In this document: positions 52,301 through 64,000 of the stretch, in pieces
Position numbering within the stretch: position 1 is the stretch's first letter
Layout: every line of letters begins with the position of its first letter
Assembly: GCA_013396655.1 (NCBI GenBank)
Contig: WBMV01007804.1
Span: 873,291 to 937,290, forward strand
Reading direction: 5' to 3'
DNA length: 64,000 nt
DNA from: Campylorhamphus procurvoides
Lineage: Eukaryota; Chordata; Aves; Passeriformes; Dendrocolaptidae
Made by a program: the position numbers and the translations under genes
Notes under the pieces: generated by a model
What the model was told of the DNA's origin: nothing
Database searches by the model: none
The model's input: the letters and a program-made list of their open reading frames with translations, nothing else

Positions 52301-55300
52301 TTCTTCCATAAAGGCTAATGCTTTTACCAGTCAGTGAATTACAAATTCTTTAGGAGATTTTCCATCTGTGTTCTGATTATTTTAAAGTGTCTTTGATATG
52401 ACTGGCAAAAAAATCCAAATGCTTTTTTTCAACAGGAAGGACATTACAAACACATTTTAACTATCCTTTCACCATGTTCTTTGATTTTGGATGCAAAAGT
52501 CAGGACTTCCATAATGCAATGAACCACTTGAATTCTCCCCCACTAATATTCAATCATTTCAAGAACATAAAAAACAACAGTTAAAAACATTTTGTCACGT
52601 CCCCCTTCACATATACTTATTTAAGGCACAGCCACCCAATGAAGCCAAGCATGCATGTTTTCACAGGAAGGATGGAAATACCCAATACTGCAACTCTCTT
52701 CACTCTTGACATACCTACTTTTCCCATACCATCCTCATCTGTTTCCCATTACATTTTACTCCACATCCTACTCAACATTACTTTTCAGTCCTCATACTCC
52801 ACTTCTAAGTTTATGCCAAAGTAAAATGTAAGACTGGACATCGACTTTGTTCTCGTAACAAGTTTGCAAAGAGGAAGAAATTCCAAGAGCTTGAAATAAA
52901 CATTCAAAATACCACCTGCTTTAAACACCATGAATAATCTCTGCTATTAAAACAAGGCAATATTAATGACAAATTCCTTTCTAGAACAATCCTAGTCTTT
53001 GTGTTTAAATTCAAAGTCTTGCTTCAGATTAATGAATTAATCACATATGCTATTTCTATATACTGTATTCACAGTATATCCATACTGCAGCCAGTATTTA
53101 GGCTTGTGCAACAGAGTAGCATCACCTCTTACTCAGAGGCTGAGCTGCTCAGTCTCCTCTGAGAGCTTCCACACAACAAGGATCTGAAAAAGGAAAATCA
53201 CTGCCCTGCCAAGGTGCTCAGCATAAACCACATCAGTGCTCCCCCAGAGACAAAGGCACATCGCCACAGCCAGCACTGCACCCTGGCAGAGTTCACTCCA
53301 GGGCGCAGGGAAAGCTGGCAAAAATGTCCCCCTTGGCTTGAACGTGCCAGTCCTACACTGAATGCAGCCATCCAGCTCCTGCAGCGAGCACTGGGATGGG
53401 CAGGAGAACAGGCAGTAAATGCTGCCATCTACCAGAAAGTCAAGAATTTTCTGTTTCAGCTGGCAGTGAGCAAGCTGGGAGCTGGCGGGAGGCAGAGGAG
53501 ATGCTGGGTAAACACAACAGACAAATCTTATCCAGTCATAACCTTTAAAACATAAAAGCCACTAAATAAAAACCACAAGAAAAAAGACCTGTCAAAAAGT
53601 GGAACTCAGTCCAAGTATGGAAAGCAAAAACTTATAGCCACAATTCAGCAGGCCAAGAAAAATCGCCTCTGGCATATGGCACAAAGATCGAACAGAGGCT
53701 GCCTCCAAACAGGCAGAATTCTCTCAGAATCCGAAGAAGAGGTTTGATCTGGAGATGCAGAAGGAGCGCTCAAGACAGACAAAACCACAGCGAAACAGCC
53801 AGCCACATTTTTCTCATTGGAGAAACCAAGCCCCCCTTAGAAGTGCTGAAGTGTTTCTTTATAGGCAAGAGAGTTTTATACAGTGTCTCAAACCAAGGTC
53901 AGTACAGGAGCTTTATTTTACTGGTAAGTTAACTGCAATAAAACCACGTGGTTAAATTAGTCCTTATTTAATTATTGTAAGGAAATAAGGAAAAAAAATT
54001 AGTATCATGACACGATGGCATACCTTGCATATCAAATGACTTTTGTATCAGAAGAATGAAGATGCCAAATGGTGATCCTATCTGCTAAGAAGTGCTCCAC
54101 TTTCTTCAGGTTTAGCTTCTGTATTGGGTGGTTATCAGGTATTATAATGAACAACACAAATAACAGATATTTTAATGTATAGAACATAGTGCAAAAAACC
54201 AACATCACGTCTGGAGGGGACAGCCTCACCTTGCACATTTACTGCAATTGAACCATACTAATCAGATACATACAGCTTCCTGTAAAAATGGAATTTTCTT
54301 TGAAAGTCCTCCATTCAGACCTCCTAAAGAAGCCTAATTGTAGTGAAACAAACCCCAAGTCCTCTGTATGCATGGGTAGGAAGAGGCAGAATACAAGACC
54401 CATTATACTTAAGATATTCATAAGCCATCTGAAAAACCAAGAGAAGAGCACAGGAATAATTTGCAATTGATACAAAATTATTCAGGACAGGCAAAACTAT
54501 ATGGAAGAGAGCTGCTGAGAACTCATAATAGCCTGTGCCTGAGATACAACATAGCAATTGAAACGGAGTGCATTAATTGGAATGGGATTCTTACAGAAAA
54601 GAGAAACACAGACAAAGATCAGGCTTAGATTAGAGGCAGCCTCTCAGGAAAGGTCTGGAGACCTACCCAGTGGTTTCAAAAAGCATCAGCTCAGCAGCAA
54701 ACATGTTAGAGAAACTGAAACAGCAACCAATCATGTCACCACTGAACTCTGTGGGACAAGCAGACCCAGCCCTGTCCCGATCCCAACACGTACTGAAGGG
54801 CTCCTTAAGGCACAATCAGGAACACAGAATGGTCTAAAGAGGTCGAGGTCCAACTGAGCAGGACTCAAGCTCAGAGACCAAGGAGGAGGCACCCATGAGA
54901 AGTGATGAACATAAACCAGAAAGCCAAACTGGCAAACAATATGGAAAGGGGATACTGAAAGTTACTTCTACCCAGGAAGCATTTATCATCGCTCAAGATG
55001 TAAAAAGTGGTAACACTAATGCTAACTTTAAGCAGGTTTTGTTTAGCAAAAGAAACAAATGAACAAATGGAACAAATTCACTATCTCCTGATCACTGAAT
55101 ATTCTGGAGAGCAAAAACCCCACACACATATGCAGAATAAAGTTCTAAAATACCACAACACACTTTGGTACAGTTTTTAGGTGCACCCACACTCTTCACA
55201 GTTCCCCTATTTTTATTGTATTCTTTCCTAAAGGTCTCAACATTCATCACACACAGATCTCTTTGGTCTGCCTACAACAACCATTTTGAGGTTATATTCT

Positions 55301-57804
55301 AGATGACCATTGATTAAAAGCAAAAAACAACTCTCCATTTACTAGAAAATTAAAATTCAGCTATAAAATAACATCACTTGGCCAAAACATCCCTAGGGCA
55401 GCCTTTATGTTTTCTTCCACAGGAACACAGGTATTAGCGTAATAATAAAATAGAACACTTAGGATTACAATGAACTCTTACCCCTAAATATGCATTTAGG
55501 GAAAGCACTAGCATTTTGAAACAAGTATATAATCCTTTATGAGAACAAACTGATGTTTGCAGTGGTTTTCTCCCATCCATTTACTAAAAAATAGTATGTT
55601 AAATCAATGTTAGTGTCAGAGCATAGAACCTGCACTACCAGTTAACTACTATACTAACAAATAAGAAAATCTATTATTCCCAACAAGAATATTTTCACAC
55701 TCTTATCACAAAGTTTAATTATAAAGGGCACTTCAGACGTCAAACCAAAGTCCAGAATCAACCCTGATATCTCTACATTGTATCACAGCAAGATTAACAT
55801 TGTAACTCAGGTGAACTGGCTGTGCTTTCCATCAAGAATTTTGCCAGCAATCACACAAAGGCAACACTTGGGTATTAAAGCACTAAAAGACTCTTTACTT
55901 GTTTCACAGGCAGTGTATTCAGCCATTGCTACACATGTATGTATTTACAGGAAAAACAGCATTAACTCCCAAAAGGCAAAAACTAATCTCCCTGCACAAA
56001 GAGCATTTGCATATAAAAACTGTGTAACCAGATGAACAAAGGAAAATAAAAAATCCAGCTCCCCAAAGAATGCTGAAAGCACTTGCTGCAGCAGGCAAAG
56101 CAAAGCAGATTCCTAAATATGCCAACCAGTAAGTTCCATTACACCAGTTCCAGTCTTTAATAACCACTGAGCAGGTACCACTTAGCACAGGTACCACATA
56201 ACCCAGCTGCTTTGACACCCTGATAGCATTACAAAGGTATACAGGCTACCTACCAGCTGTCTGACAGCTTCCTTGGCCCAGAAACCAAGTGGTATTTTGA
56301 TTTGTACACATGATATAGGAAAACATAAGTCAAGGACTAGTACCTTACCTTATACATAAGCACAGAATGAAAGCTCTTCTTCAGAATGGTTTACATCCAG
56401 ATATAGAAAGAGGAAAGACAGACCAAAAAGTGCAGACCATGCAACAGAATGCAACTGATGAATTACTTACGGAGAACAAACAAATCCATCCTGAAGATAA
56501 TATGCACTTATAAAGTCTTTCAAAATGTAGAGTGCAACATCAAAAAAAAACCAAACAAAACCCCACAAACCAAACAAGAAACAGCTTACAATCAACACAA
56601 AAGTTTAACACATGCCTAATGTGACATATTCGAGAGTAGGAACAAAAATGCTCATGCATAGCCAATCAATCTAGGATATAGCTACGCATTTTAATGATTT
56701 CATCACATGTTTAATAAAACAACAATTTGCAGATGTGTTACCATCTTGAATGTATACAAACACAGATTGTCAATGTAGTCTTGTCCTAGCAAGGCCTATG
56801 AAACTATCAGGGCCACTCTTCCTTATATGCTCTTTTTCCCCACTTCCAGCTTAAGATCATTATTCCTTTTCTTAACTACCAGAGACACAGAAAACCAACT
56901 ACCCCCACTTTGCTGCAGCTGTTAATGTATTCCTGGAGTTACATTCCCTTTCAGCTTTCTCTTCTGTAGGCTACAGAATCGCTCCTTACAGGTTGTGTTT
57001 CCCTGACTCTCCAATTGCCTGGCACTGCTTTTGGGATCTCAGAAAGTCTGCACTCACTGGATGTGTTTTCACACATGCACGTGATTATGCCTGCTGAAAT
57101 GCAGCTCACCTATGATCTTACCACTGTTCCACTATTTTTTACAGTACATTTGCTGTGACTGGTGAAGAAACCAGAAATCTGCATATTCTGAAGTCCACTA
57201 CTGCCTTTAACAAGGGTTTAATTCACCCTAATCATGTTATGCAGGTTCCCACTCTAATAAATTGGGGAAAACTGGCTTTCACAATCCAAGATTCCCAGCA
57301 TGGCACTTCTCATCCTAAAGAGGCACACTTCCTATTTTTAGTATTTTTTTTCCATCTCCTTCCTTACCAGTTACAAAAGTATTTAGGAAAAAACCAAAAA
57401 GGGTAGAGAATTTTATAAGCCAGGTAAAATTAAAAAGCTATGACTCTCAGATAAGACACAACAATATATCTATCTATAAAATACCTATCTAATAAATTCT
57501 GGAGAGAGAAGCTGATTAGCACTCAGGATTAGCTACAAACCACAGGACTTACAAGGCACTTCAACCAACAATCCAATAGTGGAAACTTCCACCGCACATT
57601 ACTAAATGCATAGGAATTCTGCTCTATTTTTAGTCCATCTCTACAGCTGAGGATGCACCTATGCAGCACTCACACAGTAAGACAAATCAATTGTACAGCA
57701 ACTTCCAAGACTCAATTAGAGGTTCTATCCAGGACGATCAAATACTGGCAGGAAAGAATACTAACAAGATTGTCCTCCAGCAAAGACATAAGAATTAGAA
57801 AATC

Positions 57805-57817
57805 ATTATTATTATTA
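57805..57817. repeat. (ATT)4 microsatellite, short
   Basis: Four ATT units followed by A-rich sequence. Confidence 0.85.
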
Positions 57818-58823
57818 TAAAACGACTGCACTGCTGACAGGGAAATCAAGATGCTTCTGAAAGCAAATCAATTAAAGATAGGCTTGAAAGTGATCAGGCA
57901 ACAAGGAAAGCTTATTGGACAATATACTGTGGAAAAGTCTCCTGTTGATCTTAGAATAATACCAACACTTTCTTTCAAACAAAGCAAACAAATCACTGAA
58001 GTATATGCAACTTGGGAATTAACTTCATTTTTGTCAAGAAATGCCTACTCTATCCTACAAACCCCCAAAATTTGCTTCAGGGTTTCCTCACAAAGCAACA
58101 ATCACTGCATGAACATTGAAAACATTTTCTAGACCTGCATTACTTCTGCCACTGCTCTAATTTTTCCTTGAATGAGGCAAATAGAGCATTTTTTGAGCTT
58201 CCTTCCTTGCTGTTTGCCGAGTATGAAGAAACCTGCAGGAGTACGAGAACTGCAAACAAGCCACCAGGATGTAGTGAGCACTATGGCCTGGGAATGGCCA
58301 TACACAAATATGCTTTCAACTTCTAGACAGAAGTATTGCTTTGTAACTACAGCACCAAAACCCATAATTGGATCTAATATATAACAATATCTATTTCTTT
58401 ACTCCTGTATATTTTCTCAATAAAATCTTAACTTGATTAAATACTTTAATACCAAATATTTCCCCCTTCTCCGTAACTACTGATAATCCCGGGAAAAGTA
58501 ACTATAATGAGCACTACAAGAATCAAGTTCTTTCAATATTAATTTGTAGGAATGGAATTTCTGCAAAGGAGCAACAGCAGTACTGATCCAACTTGTCTAT
58601 TTTACCAATATTGCAAATAATATATATATGTTTTGAAACAAAAAGGAAGAGAACAGTTTGCCCATGGAGAAAGGAATAGTACAGAGTCAATGTATACGTT
58701 AATAAATAAGTGATTCTTAACAAAATATTCCCTTTTCCTTAAATGATGAGTTATTTCCTCTTTATTTCACTGTTTTAAAAATTACCTATTATACTTGTGT
58801 GTATACATGAGTGCTTCAGCATT

Positions 58824-58920
58824 CCAGAATACAAAAAGTACAAAAGTAGACATGGAAATCTTACTGGCAATACCAGAATATAAAAGGACAACAGTAGACG
58901 TGGAAATCTTACTGGCAATA
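58824..58920. repeat. Tandem duplication, about 49 bp x 2
   Basis: Unit one is at 58824-58872 (49 bases) and unit two at 58873-58920 (48 bases). They share ccagaata-aaaa and a perfect 19-base stretch, tggaaatcttactggcaat, at their ends. A third copy seems to start (cca) but stops at once. Differences include one deleted base and several substitutions, so the duplication is not brand new. The unit length is not a multiple of three in the second copy, although one plus-strand frame stays open across both. Confidence 0.93.
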
Positions 58921-61411
58921 CCAATCTCTGGAGCACTCAAGGAGCCTTTGATGCCACAACCACCTCAGATAGGATTGGTTTTAATATGACTTGTGCATCA
59001 GTTGACCAGGTATCAACTTCAACCAAGGTTGGCCAGAGAAGTCAATCTTCAGGATGCTCCTAAGAACAAGAGGAGTGGCTTCAGCAAGGAAGCAGACTCA
59101 GGTCTTCCAAAAGGACAACAGCGTGGCCCTACTGAAATTTGAGCAATCTATTGCATCTGCAATATTTACTGCCCTTCTCCTGCCTGAGATGTGAGGGTGT
59201 AAGAATACAAAAAAAGAATGGGTTACATGCAAGACTATACCAGTGGCAAACCTGGTTTTACCATTAATTCCAAGCTGAGGAACCAAATCTCATAACAAGA
59301 ATGCACAGAGATCAAAGGAGGAAATTATCAAGTATGAAGACATGCAAGAAAGAAGCTGAAAGTAAGCTGGAGAAACCCCAATAAGCCACAGAGGCACCAA
59401 ACACAACTCAGTCAATGCCAGTCCTTCCTCTCAAATCCCTGCAGTGGTTCCTTTAGCTCAGGGTTACAAAGCTAACTAGAAACTCTGGAACAAAATTCAA
59501 GTTCATAAGCTACCAATTAGTTCAGCCTATAGTAGACTTTTGAAACACTTTGGGCTACTCTAGCCAAACTAATCAATTATTTTGTTCTTCAAAGACCTTT
59601 CCCAGACTTACAGACTTTCTTTTCCAGGTTTCCTCTAGCAATATTAGATATCAAGAACTTAATATATATACTCTAATATCCACTGCAACAAAAGAAGATG
59701 TATTACTATTCCCTTCTAGTTTTCTCCACTCTCTCCTCTCATATTCTGATTTTACACTTTACTTCCCATTTCACACATGTAAAATTGCCTTAACTTCTCC
59801 AAGTTAGTGCATTCCTTTTCGTGTCAGACTTAAACTCTTGCATCAATTTGTCTCTTCTTATTGTACTTCCTTTCAGGGCAGATTCAGTCCTCTTGATACC
59901 ACCCTAATATAAGAAAAATTAAGAATCTAGACAATCTCTAGAGGTTTCTTGCAAGGGAAATGAAGATTTGAACTAAGTACTGCATTTTGAAGGTAGCTTC
60001 TTTCTTGGAGTACATCCAAAACTGCCTCTCATTTCACACAGATGAAGATCATTACTGCTCATCCACTACTTAAGAGATCATGATCACTACTGACTAGAAA
60101 TACATTTTAATTCTCTTCATAAACACCACTCCCTACCCCTTTCCCAGCATCAGGGAAGTTCTGGCGTCTTTTTTTGTGTGACCTCAAAAACGCCCCAACA
60201 AACAAAATCAACCTTAAGTCAGTTACAAGGTTTTTCTTCTCATGGAATGAATCCAAGATGACAGGCTAAAGGCACTGGCAGGAACCATGAAGGCATCATT
60301 TTTATTTCAAAAGCCAGTTTGAATGCACTTATGAAATGTGGAAATGGTCTTTTATTTATACAGAATTACACAAAAGGGCCACAGGGATCCAAAGATCAGA
60401 TGCAAACAGAAGCCTGAAGCTGATGGTGATTCTGATGCTGATGTGAAGAGATCCCTCACCTCCTGAACTAAAAGTTCTGTGCATTTTTAAAGCAGCAACA
60501 CAACTACACTCTTAACATTGCAAATCAGTTTCGTGAAGAATATTCAACTCATGATGGCACTACACACTCAGCTGTTAAGACGACGAGATCCACACTTTCC
60601 AGACAGCAGCTATGGTGAACTCAAGGGGACTTAACATCCCAGCTGATATTTCTTTAGGTAAGTCTGCTAAGATGGTGTCACTCTGGTAGCAACTCAAAGT
60701 CTCACAGTTTCAGGATATGCTTCTCATTCACTGACACCTGACACTGAGCAGGAACAAGAGAAAAAACTTAAAAATTCTCATCACATGAAGCTCCTTGAGT
60801 AACAGCACCTTTTGGAAGCATCTGGTATTCAACCAGAAAAGCTACACGAATGAGATGATTTCATTTACAGTTCTGCTTTGCAAAACACAAAGCAGCCTTG
60901 TTAAAAACTACAGAAGCATTTAAAATTGAGCAGGAAGTAATACACAATTACAGAACTGGGAATGAAGGAGCTGCTAAATGTGCTTACAATGATGAGCTTC
61001 ACCATAACAGCAGCAGCACGGATGAGCCACGTGAGCCCTTTCTGGAAGCTGGCACAATGGAAGGTGCTTGAAACACCTGGAACTATAAAAACAAGTGAGG
61101 AATGGTAGAGGGAGTTTTGAGGTGAAACAAAAGCTAAAGCATTGCGAAGAAAGCTTCAAAACCCTGTCAAGTTCTGTCTTTCACTGTGGTTTAACTGCTT
61201 TTGGTGTGTAACTCTTTAAAAAAGCCAGCCCAGGAATCGCCACACTACAGTGTGTCAGCACACGCATCCCCTTTGAAGTAATTTTTGAGGTGCCTGAAGC
61301 TACAAGATTAAATCCCCTAGGAATTCTACCTCAAAACACTATCCCATTTACAAGCACAACTTGAGTGTTGTTGATGTGGAGGTTCCAGCAGAATTTATCT
61401 CGAGTGTAACT

Positions 61412-61447
61412 GCTCAGCTACGTCCACCACACCGCTCAGCTACGTCA
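61412..61447. repeat. Short direct repeat, 22 bp period
   Basis: gctcagctacgtc occurs at 61412-61424 and again at 61434-61446, each followed by ca or cc and carrying a TACGTC (CRE half-site-like) word with a retained CpG. Confidence 0.85.
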
Positions 61448-61579
61448 CCCTAATTGAGTACAAAGCAACTTAAGTTGTGCTGACTGCTGACAGACAGAAA
61501 GACTCATCTGAAGGCACATTTCAAAAACTAGCTTGCTGTCTGAAGTGATGCAATTCATTCTTGCCTCTGAAATGAGGCC

Positions 61580-61660
61580 AGAGCTCCTGAGCTGGTAAAG
61601 CACTAGTCTCAGAACCAGAACATGAGCATTCTGGTTCTCATCAGGACCGACTGCAGCAAT
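61580..61660 (+). repeat. Possible decayed tRNA-derived SINE (MIR-like) with hairpin
   Basis: The stretch gagctggtaaagcac resembles a tRNA D-arm/box A. The following ctagtctcagaaccag can fold as an anticodon-like arm with one mismatch, and ttctggttctcatcagga as a T-arm-like stem with an 8-base loop. The order and spacing, and the later gtgac word, resemble the head of old tRNA-derived SINEs such as MIR/CORE types. In addition, AGAACCAGAA (61611-61620) and TTCTGGTTCT (61629-61638) form a perfect 10-bp stem with an 8-base loop. No acceptor stem closes, so it is not a functional tRNA gene. Family assignment is uncertain. Confidence 0.35.
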
Positions 61661-64000
61661 GTGACAGGGTCAGAAAGGCATTCTTTAGCAGGCCCTTCTC
61701 ACTCCTGCTTTTCTGATTGTTCCCCAAATCATTTCCCAGCTAAGTAACCCAACGTGGAGGTGTCAAACATGCAAACTTTTATTGCCATGTTTTCACCTAG
61801 TGAAAGGCATTCACCCAGACTGCTGCAATCCAGCCATGTGAGTGGTCTGGAGATTTTGGGAGGAAATTGTGTACAATCTCGCTGGAACACACAGAGCTTT
61901 CTAGCAAGAGTAAATAATCAGTCACTGCTCCACTGTACAGGGAAGCAGAGATAAAACTGCATCTTAATTTCAGCTTTGCCCATTAGGAAGCTTTGAACAG
62001 TTGCAGGATGCTGCTTTGAAGAGGTCATCCTTTACTGTTAATGAAGATCAATGTCCTGTTATGCCTTAGCCTGAAGCCTGAAATAATGGCATCCCAAACA
62101 TCTAAATCCTGTATTCAGTAGTAGATTGTTATGTTTTCAGTGACTAAGTAGAAAAGAAAGATGATTGTTGCTTCCAAGCCAAGAAAAAAAAAACAAACCA
62201 CACCTAAGGCAACATTTTTCTCTCCTAAAAATATAGGTAATTTCACTTCTCTACTGATGGTTCTCTAATCATCAGAGTAAACCCTAAAAGAACACAGGGC
62301 TAAGACTTTTAACCTACAAGCTGCAGTAATTTTTTTTTATTTCTGGAAAGATACCTTGAGTTTCAGAGCTACACAGCAGCAGTCAAAATGCAGAGGCACA
62401 AATGAACTTTGAGCTTGGGCTCGTGGAGTTAAACTGCCCTGTTCAGTTCACACGGTACTGATCATTTGAATAAACATGATGCAAGCTCTTTAAAGAAGCC
62501 AGTGCTGCAATGTGAAGTTTATATTATGCAACTTCCATTAATTAGCCTGTTCACTGCACAGAATGACTCCACCAGCTGCAACCTTTGTGTGACTACAGTA
62601 AACGAGATTTTTAACTCCAGATTTTAAAAATTAAATGTTATGGCTTTAAAATAGAAAGCATTTTATGGAAAAAAACCACAACTTCCTTAAGTTATTTGTT
62701 GAGACACTTTTTGTTGATTTTTATATGTGACAAAGCTGAAGTGTCAGAGAGAAATGCTCAGTATTAAAACTCAATACAAAGTCATTTACAGCCAGTTTCT
62801 TGGCTGCCATTTGGGGGTTATTACCACTTATGTATCAAAGTCATGCACCACTTCAGAGGCTTTTGCAAGCCTTTCCTATTTCCAAGAACAAGATAAAATG
62901 GTTAGTAACTGATAGAATTCTCTATTATTTTTATTTCTTTAAAAATCAAAGTTCTCATTCAAGAAGAACATATGGAAGGTGCTCGTTTGAAATAAAAAAG
63001 AGCCAATAAAACTAGGAAAAAAGAAAGAGTAAACAGCAACAGTGGGGCTGGGAAGGCAGGGAGCCGTAGTGCAGCTCAGTTCCACATGGGGGACCCGAGT
63101 CTAACACAACAGCTCTGACACTGAAAATCACTGAGGAGAGATATCAAAGCTCTGGAAGGAGTTTAAAGTCCTTCCAAAGTGGCACATCCAGTCAAAGTAG
63201 CTTTTTAACTATCACAGGAGTAAGAATTACAGTCCATGAACATCACTGATGAAAGGACTGCCAGTTCAGAGCTGCGAGAAGGACAAACACAGATGAGCTG
63301 ACTGACACTCAGGGACAGGGTGAGAGTGGAGGCTGAGCCAGCCCACTGACTCAGGATTTTGACAAACTCCACTTCATACTTGTTTCTTGAAGAACTGGCT
63401 CATCACACAGGGCTGGGGTGTGATCTGCAGTGTTTTGGAGTTGTGTCATGAAAACATACATTGCCAAAATAACCAGGCCCCAAACAGGTTCTAGAATACT
63501 GAGGAATTTGCTTGACGTTTCTTCACTGGTTGTCACATTAGATATTCCAAAATAGTTTCTCATTACTTCTCCCCAGGGCCATTTCCTTCTTAAATAGTGA
63601 CTACTTAAAAGCAAAGACGATACCCTAAAAGCATTTTAATATTGAAGAAAATTACTTCAAGTTGAAGCACCATGGCAACTAGAAGTTGCTATGCATTTTA
63701 AGTTTATCACTTCTTCTGAATTTCCATTTATAACAAACCAGAGTTGTTTAACACCCAAACACACTGACAGTCCAACCCTTCAAACAATGACATTTTCAAG
63801 TGTGATTCTCCAACACTCAACAAAGCAAGAAAAAAAGTTAACAAAAAGTGGTTTGTTAACAGGCAAGAATAAATATTGAAATAATGGGGAGTGGGGGTGA
63901 CCCTCATAAATTGCCTATTGCCATAACAACTATTAACATTCTTGCCAGTGTTTTCATATGGAAACACAGGGGGCTATAGAGGAGGGAGTGTGCTCACAGG

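Larger units (their letters stand above)
3584..64000 (-). other. PLEKHA5: Large PLEKHA5 5' intron (partial), host of all other features
   Basis: This stretch lies upstream of the WW2 exon on the gene's strand, so it should be intron up to the exon with the start of WW2. I searched the minus strand for GWEEAY, ARYYIN, WLHPVTGE and WTYG coding patterns and found none. No CpG island or first exon is visible either. The intron is therefore at least 60.4 kb, which fits the very large 5' introns of this gene in other vertebrates as I recall them. Apart from the repeats and candidate elements listed separately, I see no gene in it. The search was by eye, so a divergent short exon could have been missed. 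Confidence 0.7.
46191..64000. other. Intron stretch without recognised genes
   Basis: About 18 kb with no transposon I can name with confidence. It holds the listed homeodomain-rich block near 49 kb, small duplications at 58.8 and 61.4 kb, and a tRNA/SINE-like hairpin at 61.6 kb. A GC-richer piece at 53140-53510 carries overlapping open frames on both strands, without splice sites or motifs that support coding. Confidence 0.5.

Noticed and set aside
53214..53555. 113-codon plus-strand frame in GC-richer sequence, with antisense frames
   Set aside because: Open on both strands because stop codons are rare in GC-richer DNA; no domain or splice evidence.
54896..54965. Box C-like GTGATGA and box D-like CTGA about 55 bases apart (snoRNA candidate)
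   Set aside because: No terminal stem pairs the flanks and no internal boxes are convincing.
55565..55600. GWEK-like pattern on the minus strand, considered as the missing WW exon
   Set aside because: The rest of the WW2 exon (EEAY, ARYYIN) is absent and there are no matching splice sites.
56348..56420. Pyrimidine tract and AAG|gtaagg donor on the minus strand suggesting a 27-base microexon
   Set aside because: Acceptor AG is ambiguous among several, the piece has no coding signal and nothing else supports it.
1..64000. CRISPR arrays, bacterial operons, tRNA or rRNA genes
   Set aside because: No regularly spaced direct repeats, no prokaryotic gene layout and no complete tRNA fold were seen; the sequence is vertebrate.

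Overview
The window looks like bird genomic DNA, almost all of it intronic. It is AT-rich and CpG-poor. Its only clear interspersed repeats are CR1 LINE fragments, several ending in the bird-type ATTCTATGAT-like 3' tail. I see no Alu, L1 or bacterial-style gene layout. CR1 also occurs in other reptiles, so bird is an inference, though a strong one.

One gene can be identified. Two short exons on the minus strand, 3500-3583 and 2417-2537, have canonical splice sites and matching phase. They encode the end of the second WW domain and the linker before the PH domain of PLEKHA5 (PEPP2). The gene runs right to left. The next exon, towards the PH domain, lies beyond base 1. The three earlier coding exons (WW1 and the first half of WW2) were not found, so everything from 3584 to 64000 reads as one very large 5' intron. 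There is no CpG-rich promoter in the window.

Layout by region: 1-2416, intron downstream of the linker exon; 2417-3583, the exon pair with a 962 bp intron; 3584-16.2 kb, intron with three plus-strand CR1 fragments and two possible conserved non-coding blocks near 14.4 and 15.3 kb; 16.2-28.8 kb, intron with a possible alternative first exon near 23.1-23.3 kb and two minus-strand CR1 fragments, one reaching back into the reverse transcriptase region; 28.8-44.8 kb, a stretch with almost no recognisable repeats, a (TG)12 tract and another possible conserved block; 44.8-46.2 kb, a head-to-head CR1 pair in inverted orientation; 46.2-64 kb, more unique intron with a homeodomain-site-rich block near 49 kb, small tandem duplications and a tRNA/SINE-like hairpin.

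I found no undescribed multi-gene system. Most long open frames in the window look like chance or CR1 remnants. The best leads are a possible internal promoter giving a short PLEKHA5 isoform, the candidate regulatory blocks, and a few exon-like islands with good minus-strand donors.
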